From Cryptomeria japonica (Eukaryota; Streptophyta; Pinopsida; Cupressales; Cupressaceae), in assembly GCF_030272615.1 (NCBI RefSeq), contig NC_081405.1:475668008-475732007 (forward strand): DNA of 64,000 nt, written 5' to 3'. This document shows positions 56,110 to 64,000 of the stretch, in pieces. The notes under the pieces were generated by a model. It saw nothing but the letters and a program-made list of their open reading frames with translations, had not been told where the DNA came from and ran no database searches. Made by a program: the position numbers and the translations under genes. How positions within the stretch are numbered: position 1 is the stretch's first letter; every line of letters starts with the position of its first letter.

Positions 56110-58802
56110 CGCTTGTCAACGTGGTTCACTATTTCCCCCTCTACAATGACATTCTTCTCTCTATTCTTGAGGATGTTGTTGGTTGTATCCAAATGAAAAT
56201 AGATCAAGAATATGGCAAGCTTCTCAACCACGTGTTTTCAATAGATGAAATTGATGAAGCCCTTTAGTGTATGGACTTTGAAAAAAGGCCTAAGAATTGA
56301 TGGGCTTTTGATGGAATTTTACAAAGCTCTTTGGCCCCACATTCAAGAGGATTTTTATAAAGTTTTTCTTGAATAAATTGTTATTGAAGATCGTAAGAAA
56401 ATATAATTAAGAAAGGGTTGATCAAGCTTATTTACAAAGGTAAAGATGAGGATACCATTAATGGACAATGACCTATAACCCTCCTCAACACTTCAACATA
56501 TAAAATCATTGCTAAACTATTGGCATGAAGAATTAAGTACATCCAGATCAAGCTATTGTTTGTCTAGAGCAGATAATTCTTAGGAGGAAGAATTATCTTA
56601 AACAACTTGGTTCTCACATGGGAAGCAATTTAATGGGTTCAACAATCTACTTAGGATGCTCTTATTATAAATCTTAACTTTGATAAATCCTACGAGTGCT
56701 TTTGTTGGCCCTTCAATCTTAAAATGTTAAAATTGCTTGGATTTAGCCCAAAAAATTGTGAACAAATTAACATGTTATTTATGGATATGAATGGTAGAGA
56801 GATAGCTAATGGTGTTCACTCTCTTGGATTCCCCTTACAAAAATCCATTCACCAAGGTTGTATCCTTGCACCTTTTCTTTGTGTCCTTGTTGTCGATGCT
56901 CTTAGATATCATTTTCAACATGCACTCGCCAATGGCCTAATTTAAGGTATCGAACTTCCGGAAAGTGAGTACTTAACTCTCATTTTGTAGATGAAAACAT
57001 GTTTTACATTAAAAACTCATTAGAGGAAGTGACTTATACTCTTTCCATATTGAAACTTTTGTGTACTATGTTAGGCTCTATGTTGGCCATGCATAAAATT
57101 GAATTCATAATGACACATCTGAAAACATGGTTTCCATTAAAAACTTATTAGAGAAAGTGACTTATACTCTTTCCATATTGAAACTTTTTTGTACCATGTT
57201 AGGCTCTATGTTGGCCATGCATAAAATTGAATTCATAATGACACATCCCAACCCTTGGCCACCTTGGATCCCTAATGAACTATGAGAGGTGAAGCATGGC
57301 ATTATCACAAGGTTCCTTGGGACCCCCTTTAGCATTCGAGTCTCACTCAAAGAAATGTGGAAATGATTATTGTCTAAAATTAAAAAAATAAACTCCCTTA
57401 ATTGGACAATATATTTCTATCTAGGACTAGAAGAATTCAAGTTTCTAACAAAATTCTCCTAGCTAGCCATGCTTAGATCTCCTATTTTTGGCTTCCCTCT
57501 AAGAATTGTTATAAGTAGCTGACTTGATTAATCGAGAACTTCCTTTGGGCTAAGTGAGGAAATAAAAAAGGCTTACCTTCCACTTCGTGAATTCACTACA
57601 TTCAACTAAAAGATAGAGGAGGGTTGGGAATCATATGTATTTATACTTAAGGAATTTCTCTCGCAAATAAATGGATTGTAAGGGTCTTGGATGGTGATGC
57701 TCCTTGGAAAGACGTAGTTTGCCATCATATTCAATCTGTAACTATTGGCCATTCCTAAGACTTGGTAAATTAGTAGGATAAGCTTCTTTTTGCCCCTTAT
57801 ATTTTAAAACTCATGGTTCTACCTCTTTCAATTCCATTTGGAGTGCTTGGAAAACTAATTAATTTTTTTTATCTTTGTATTATTAAACCTTGAGTCGTGG
57901 CTTAAGTTTTGCCTCCTCCATTTGGTGGAACTGCTTGATGAACAGTAAGACAATGTTCCTCTTGCTAATATCAAAATCTTAAAGGTAAACATCTATTTGA
58001 AAAAGACATTCATCTTTTTTGAGACTTTTGGGATACCATTATATTTAATTTGAAATCATGGCAACAACTCAAGTCTCAATTAAGGATTTCCAATTTAGAA
58101 AAGATTTTACTCCAAAAATTCCAATAATTAGTAGTTGTTAAACATTATTGTCTAATGTCCACTACTTGCCATGATAAATTACTTAATTAGAAATGATCCA
58201 ACAGTAAAAAATTTCAAGTATCCTCTCTCAAAACTATCTATAGACAACTTCTTCCTTTAATATCTGAGTCTCCTTCTCATTACCTTAAATGACACTACAA
58301 GTTTAGTCGATCTAGATGGAACAAGTTAAACTCTCTCATTTGGAGGTCTAAATATGATGGTCAAGCCCAATTGATTTCTTAGAAGTTTTGCATGTGTAGG
58401 TCCCCATTGGTAATTGACTCTCCTTCATCTCTCCTCTCCTTCATGTTTCTTCTATACAAATAGGATTCTATCAAAAATACATTCTAGCTCTACTCCCATC
58501 CCCAACACCTTTGGAGCTCTCTCTTCTCCACTCTCCCCACTCTATTTCCTTAGATTCATTCATGGAGAATGACACTTCTTGGACTTTCCCCACGTCACAA
58601 TTTCATTAACTAGGCCTTTAAACACATAATCCTTAAGCACATCTAGAGATTTTGATGTTTGGTTGCCTTTTGTCACACTTTCTATTTCCTTCAAATTGAA
58701 GCTCTGATTCTCTTTGTGAATTTCTTCCCCCATATCCTCCTTTTGTAATGTTCTCTCCAAACTAACCTTAGGCTTAAAAAACCTTGGTTGACCTACAAGC
58801 TT
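56110..58802 (+). mobile_element. LINE relic 2 (L1-like reverse transcriptase)
   Basis: A plus-strand translation broken by many stops shows L1-type RT features: GLLMEFYKALWPHIQEDFY (near 56310), LIKLIYKGKD and PITLLNTSTYKIIAKLLA (56420-56530), a stretch ending QGCILAPFLCVLVVDALR (near 56850-56915), and HFVDENMFYIKNSLEEV (near 56985) where F/Y-A-D-D is expected. It continues with the post-RT region (KEMWK, EFTTFN). 5' end truncated or too decayed to see; cut on the right by a Copia LTR. Dead by stops and by the active-site change. Confidence 0.75.
56993..57248. repeat. 128-bp tandem duplication inside LINE relic 2
   Basis: 56993-57120 and 57121-57248 are near-identical (GACTTATACTCTTTCCATAT, TGTTGGCCATGCATAAAATT). 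They duplicate the segment just after the RT active-site motif, an insertion not expected in a functional LINE. Confidence 0.9.
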
Positions 58803-59252
58803 TGTGAGATTTTGCCAAGATAAAGGGCACAATGAAAAGTATAAAAGAGAGACAAAAGAATGACAAGAACAAACTGTATTCTCATCAATATGCAAATGAT
58901 CAACTGGATTAACCAATATAATGAATATAGGCCTTCTTATATAGGCAAGGCCATATGGATGTACGAGCACACAATCGTGACATGTGGCTCAATGAGAAAC
59001 AAGGGTAGGTAAGAAATACTAGGGATAGGTAGGAGAAATAATATAATATTCCACGAGAGGTGGATGACGCACCGAATGTGGAGTGTAATAGCAAAATAAG
59101 ACCACAAAAGGTGGAATTTCTCCTACAAGCTATATCCCTATGTGCACACTTCCCTAAGTGTCTCAAATCCAAACTACAAAGAGATGCATAATCCTAAGTT
59201 AACTTAAGTAAAGTGTAATAATATCCATAATGAATATTTATTCACACCAACA
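58803..59252 (-). repeat. Copia 3' LTR (450 bp)
   Basis: Plus-strand TGTGAGATTTTGCCAAG start and CACACCAACA end; minus-strand TGTTGGTGTG...CTCACA. No partner LTR is in the window, so the left boundary is inferred from where LINE similarity stops. Confidence 0.7.
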
Positions 59253-59520
59253 CCCCACCTTAAGGGCAACTTAGGGGAATGAAGACTCAAGTCAACAATG
59301 CAAGATGGGTCTCGGCTACTAGGCCATGAGAGGTACCCATGTACAATATGCAAATGCAAGCAAAACTATGCAATGCAATCTCTCACAAACGGAGAAAGGG
59401 AGAAAACCCAGTGGGAAAAAGCTCCGCCCCAAAAGAGAGATGAATGTACAAAAGACTCTCAAAGAAGAAGGACAAAACCTCAAAGAGGAAAAAGCCCCCC
59501 CATAAGAGAGGAAGGAGAAG

Positions 59521-60930
59521 TCAGCTGACCCCCCCTAATGAGACATCCCGCACCCCCAAGAGAGCTTGCAACTGCTGGAACTTACTCTCGGTGAAAGGTT
59601 TGGTGAATATGTCTACAACCTACTTCGTTGTAGGACAGTACTGCAAATCAATGACCTACTCCTGAATCAGCTCTTGAATATAGTGCATATGGATCTCGAT
59701 GTGTTTGGTCTGCTAGTGCTAGATTAGGCTCTTCGATATTGCAATAGCACTCTGATTGTCGCAATGTAGAACTGTCGGCTGTGGAGTGGTGAACCCAAAC
59801 TCTGTGAGAATCTGTTGAAGCCAAATGGTCTTAGTCGCTGCGTTAACAACTCCTTGATATTCAGCATCAGTCGAAGAGAGAACAATAGAATGTTGCTTCT
59901 TCCTCTACCAACAAATGGGGCACGAACCAAGGTGGAAACTGTAACTTGAAGTAGACTTACAATCATCAAGATCGCCAGCCCAATCAGAGTCTGTGTAACG
60001 AACCAAGCGAAGTCTTGTGCCTGCTGCATAGTGAATCCCATAGTGATGTGTACCCTGGATGTAATGAAGGATGCATTTGGTGTCTTTCCAATGAAGCTCA
60101 TGTGGTTCCTACATGAAGTGAGAAACCATGCCAACCGCAAATGAAATATCAGGGCGTGTATGAGTCAAGTAGATGAGACTACCCACAAGCTGACGATACA
60201 ATGTGGCATCAATTGGTGGAGAAGAACACTGAGCCTCAAGCTTGACTCCTGAAAGAAAGGGAGTTGGTGTAGGCTTACAATCAGCCATATGAAAGCCTGC
60301 AAGTAGATCAAGAGCATACTTGGGCTGCGATAGTGTAATCCCGGAAGGTGACTGTGAAATCTCTATCCCGAGAAAGTAGTGCAAAAGACCCAAGTCAGTC
60401 ATAGCAAATCTGTCATGCAAAGAATATTTGACCCTGCTAATGATGGATGTGGTGCCCCCTGTAATGATCAAATCATCAACATAGAGCACAAGTATCAAGT
60501 GAGAGTCATCCTGTCATAGAATGTAGACATTTGGATCGGAATGACACCTGGTGAACCCTGCTGAGAGAAGAAAGGAATCCATCTTGGCGTACCAAGCCCT
60601 GGGGGCCTGCTTAAGGCCATAGAGAGATTTCCTTAGTCTGCAAACCAAGGAAGTATCCTGGACGAAACCCTGTGGCTGCTCCATATAAATCTCCTCATCA
60701 AGATCACCATGAAGAAAAGCACTCTTCACATCCATTTGATGTACAACCCAACCATGAGCTGCAACAATAGCAAGTGTTAAGCGAATGGAATTCATCTTGG
60801 CTACGGGCGCAAAGGTCTCAGTATAGTCAACACCTGGAATTTGAGAGAAACCTTTCACAACAAGTCGAGCCTTATACTTATCATCATCTATCACTTTGAC
60901 AATGTATCCAATTGGTGGCTCATGTTTATC
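59521..60930 (-). pseudogene. Copia RT and RNase H
   Basis: RT blocks: KARLVVKGFSQIPGVDYTET, FAPVAKMNSIRL, HQMDVKSAFLHGDLDEEIYM, RKSLYGLKQAPRAWY, then a TGA at 60514 and LVLYVDDLIITGG with the Y-V-D-D active site intact. GSLIYLTHTRPDISFAV marks the connection. After a stop at 60109 the same frame gives RNase H (YTDSDWAGDLDD, SSTDAEYQG, DNQSAIAISKS) and the terminal VVDIFTKPFTESKFQQL, ending at TGA 59521-59523. Only a few in-frame stops, so moderately young. Confidence 0.9.
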
Positions 60931-60945
60931 ACATGGTTGTTTATT

Positions 60946-61830
60946 CTTGCCCTAATTTTATCCTAGCCTCACTAGGCCACCTGCCTGAGTTAATCACTTT
61001 GACAAATTATTCAATCAACAACATATATTTATTATCCTGAACCTGTCATCTTATCCTTGTTTCTTCCAGCCTTTCTTTCTTTTTGAGAGATTGTTTGCAA
61101 TTTTTCAAAAAAAATTCACCCAATCTCTTGAGGGGGCATATTACTCTCATACTAGGGCAAATGTTGTATCAATTAATCTTATTTTCTTTGAGCCAACAGG
61201 ACAAGCTGCATTGTCTCAAAAGGGGGCAAAATGTAGACACCTAAAATTGTCCTAGCCTAATTAAATAAATATTTTATTTATTTAATTATTATATCTTAAG
61301 TCCTCTATTAATTAAATAAATTATTCATTTAATTCATTCATTCATTAATCCTCTTCTAGCCTTTCCTCATTTAAATAAATGTTTTATTTATTTAATTGGT
61401 CTCACTTCTTCTCTTAATTAAATATATTTTTATTTATTTAAATAGATTCATTATCTTTTTATCCCATGATACTTGGCATTCATCTCTTAATTTTCCTTTA
61501 GCCACCCTTTCATATTTTATTATTTCTTATACCTACCCCTTAATCCTAGCTGACCATTTATCTTTTCACCTCTTAATCCTATCCCTTCATTTCTAAGGTC
61601 TCTCTCTATATAAGAGGATCCTTTCATCCTTATCAACCCTAACTAATACGATCATATCCCTAACAACAAGTGAAATAAATCTTCATGTGATCAAGGAATC
61701 AAGCATCTACACAACCACAAACAATTCTTTTTTGAGATCTTGTTCACAATACAAAATCTGAGAGCAATCATATCTAGCAAGATCAATGGAGATCAAACCC
61801 TACTAAGCATGTGAATGGTATGATCTTTCA
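60946..61830 (+). mobile_element. Gypsy 3' end and LTR, plus strand
   Basis: Non-coding 3' internal sequence ends in the polypurine tract AAAAGGGGGCAAAA (61218-61231). The LTR starts TGTAGACACCTAAAATTG at 61232, is rich in TTAAATAAAT blocks, and has TATA box TATATAAG at 61607-61614. The tract and LTR start match those of element C at 13747-13774. The right end is not fixed (about 61830). Confidence 0.65.
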
Positions 61831-63203
61831 TGTTTTTAAAATTTTGCATGTTTTAGGTTCTTCATTGGTGTATGGTGGATTCTTAATTGTAGAACTAGGG
61901 TTTTATGTGGTTGGATCTTTCTTGATTTTATAATAGTTTAATCTTCCAAATTTTACCGTATATAGGCACAATGATTGATTGGAAATTGATTTATGATAAT
62001 AGATCTATAGATTCTAAATGACTCTCTAGATAAGTGTTTGAACCTAATTCTAAGATAATATAAATGTAAAATGAGGAATATTAAGGATATGCATCCTATG
62101 AGACCTAAGAGATTATAAGTAGATTTTTTTATCGCAAAAGAGACAATATGACCTTTCACAGTTTACCTTATGATTTTCTGAATGAGCACCTATTGTTATG
62201 CGGGATGAATGTGAAATGACAGACTGATAAATATAAAATTCTGATAGGACCAATGTGAAACACATATAGGATGAATGCAAAATGGTAGCTACATTAATGC
62301 GAAAACCTAACTGATCTAATGCAAAAATCTGTTTTTTATTTATTTTCAATTTATGAAATTTTGATTTTTTTCCTAGAATGTTTCCTATGATCAATAAATT
62401 GTGAAATTCTAGACACTCATACAACAGTATGGTTGAAATAACATGCACAATCAAGCACAAATCCTAGGTTGGCTAGGACAATATTTGTTAGGTTCCCATT
62501 GCAGATATATTTGAGCAGCACTTATTCAGAGTGGATAGCTTAGAAGTTTGGTAGCACTGGCTCCCCCACCACAACACTCACTTCTAAAGCATACCAAACT
62601 TCAAATTCCCAAAGTCCCAAAGATCTAGAGGAATTTTCTATCTCTACTTTGAACTACAAGAATGTGGGATGGCTTTAGAGGTCCAACCTCCTGTGCCAAC
62701 AAATAAAAGGTTTTTGGCTACTAAAAAAAATGGTTTGTAGTAAGGGCATCCGTTCAGGTGGCCAACATGCGACATTTTACTCAATTAATAGGTCTCCCAA
62801 CCCTTGTGGGTTCTTACACACCACTATGTGGATTTCATATCACACAAATATTGAGGGAGGCATATGTATATTGGCTCGGAAGAAGCTTGGCTTTAGCTTG
62901 TTACTACTTGGGTCATTCCCTCACACCTGACCTTTAAGGGCTTCTTAGGAGGTAAGCCCACTAAGGGTTAAACACAAATGAGCCTAGTGCTCCAAAGATA
63001 GAAAACACTAATTTATTTTATACACCAAACAAAGTGTTATCTATCTAAAAGTCACAGACAATCCTAATTACCCCTACAAACCAAAAGTGTTAGTAGTTTT
63101 AGATTAAGTCTTGGACTACTTGTGTGTTTTTATCCTCCAAAATTTGCTTGCCACATGCTGAAAATGAAACAATAGTTACAAAAATCAAAATTACGACATC
63201 ATA
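61831..63203. other. Unassigned sequence
   Basis: AT-rich, no supported gene. It may include the internal leader of the preceding Gypsy element. No tRNA or other RNA gene was recognised. Confidence 0.4.
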
Positions 63204-63231
63204 AATTATATATATATATATATATATATAA
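63204..63231. repeat. (TA)n microsatellite
   Basis: A short TA run directly before the minisatellite. Confidence 0.9.
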
Positions 63232-63482
63232 ACTTGCTAAAAATAGAAATCTGCTAAATATGGAAACCTACTAAAAACGGAAATCTACCAAATTTAGAAA
63301 CATGCTAAAAACAAAAACTTGTAAAATTTAGAAACCTACTAAAAACAAAAACCTAGTAAAATAAAATAAAAATAAAAGAACCTGCCAAATTTAGAAACCC
63401 GCTAAAAAAGAAAAACCTGCCAAATTTAGAAACCTGCTAAAACTGAAAAACTTGCCAAATTTAGAAACTTGCTAAAAATGAC
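63232..63482. repeat. About 35-bp minisatellite, seven or so copies
   Basis: Alternating phrases AAACCTGCTAAAAAC and CTGCCAAATTTAGAAA form a degenerate higher-order unit of 33-37 bp. No coding signal. Confidence 0.85.
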
Positions 63483-64000
63483 CAACTTTTTTTTTGTAAA
63501 TGCACAATTGTTATGGAAGATGCAAAATTGTTAGGGCGAGTGTGAAAATATGGACACGTTTGCAACATTTCGTACCTATAACCTACAAATACACACAAAA
63601 TGCAAAAATTAGAAGATTGTTCACATTGGGATCACCAAATGTTTTGCAAGAAATATTAGCATAATTAAATAGCTTATCAGATTAACAACAAAAATCCAAT
63701 CTAATTAACAAATTTGTAAACACAATGAATGTTTATCTGAATCAATAAAGCATGAAAATAATTCAATTAAAAACTCCCTTATAGAATCGACATATCACTT
63801 CCATTGCTCTTCTCAACTCTCATGGTTAAATGGCTCCCAGAGTCATGCTTGAAAACCTGCATAATGATGAGACAAGAAATTCAAAGATAGTGGTTGATGA
63901 AAATAGGAGAATGATGCTGAATTTATAGAAATTGGAAGGAAAATTGAATGGTTTGGATTGATATACAGACTGAATAGATCAATGGTTAATATTAATTGAG
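63483..64000. other. Unassigned AT-rich sequence to window end
   Basis: No gene or repeat boundary is supported. Confidence 0.4.

Larger units (their letters stand above)
58803..60945 (-). mobile_element. Truncated Copia-type element, minus strand
   Basis: 3' LTR 58803-59252, a polypurine-like AAGGTGGGG before it, and pol from 59521 to about 60940. The 5' half (gag, protease, integrase, 5' LTR) is absent; at about 60945 the sequence switches to an unrelated Gypsy 3' end. It is inserted in LINE relic 2. Confidence 0.85.

Noticed and set aside
59724-60140. Separate 138-codon protein
   Set aside because: Out-of-frame shadow of the Copia RNase H region, whose true frame continues from 60109.

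Overview
This window looks like nuclear DNA from a seed plant with a very large, repeat-rich genome, probably a gymnosperm. It is AT-rich, and almost everything in it is plant-type LTR retrotransposon, LINE or small DNA-element sequence, mostly old, nested and broken by stops. Only one gene looks intact and host-encoded: a minus-strand, intronless class I PR-4 gene (chitin-binding hevein domain plus barwin domain) at 54050-54679, with a good TATA box. I cannot name the species; the conifer-like assignment rests on repeat style only.

Layout. 1-728 is a diverged copy of the flanks of the PR-4 gene with the gene itself missing. 2805-9816 is element A, a minus-strand LTR element with an initiator-Met-type primer site and a GGGGGAG-type polypurine tract. 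It has a zinc-knuckle ORF1 and a conserved ORF2 but no recognisable pol. 9817-11050 is a fragment of a related element B. 11051-13774 plus 38504-40025 is a plus-strand Ty3/Gypsy-type element C. Its 3' LTR is split by element D (13775-38503), which has the same pol-less architecture as A. Inside D sits element E (18142-36095, target duplication AAACC), an 18-kb minus-strand Ty3/Gypsy element. E has 5.8- and 6.0-kb LTRs, an RNase H-like domain placed between protease and reverse transcriptase, and long ORF relics plus an array of covarying palindromes inside each LTR.

40026-42655 is mostly unassigned, with a decayed unknown ORF at 40097-40714. From about 42660 to 55460 lies the PR-4 neighbourhood. 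A LINE relic near the 3' side of the gene is interrupted by a terminal-inverted-repeat DNA element (43413-50298), which carries a young internally deleted Gypsy-type element G (44060-49983, target duplication GATTT). The LINE is interrupted again by a solo LTR (51853-52986, target duplication CCTTG). Next come the PR-4 gene, a 147-bp tandem duplication, a second LINE relic (56110-58802), a truncated minus-strand Copia element (58803-60945), a Gypsy 3' end plus LTR (60946-61830), and AT-rich sequence with a minisatellite (63231-63480).

How it fits together. The retroelement genes do not form a host pathway; they are gag, protease, RNase H, reverse transcriptase and integrase relics. The most unusual material is (i) the pol-less two-ORF LTR family seen in A and D, with B related; (ii) element E, whose LTRs are ORF-bearing cassettes behind a palindrome array; and (iii) the PR-4 locus, where paralogous flanks survive and a gene copy appears to have been lost cleanly.
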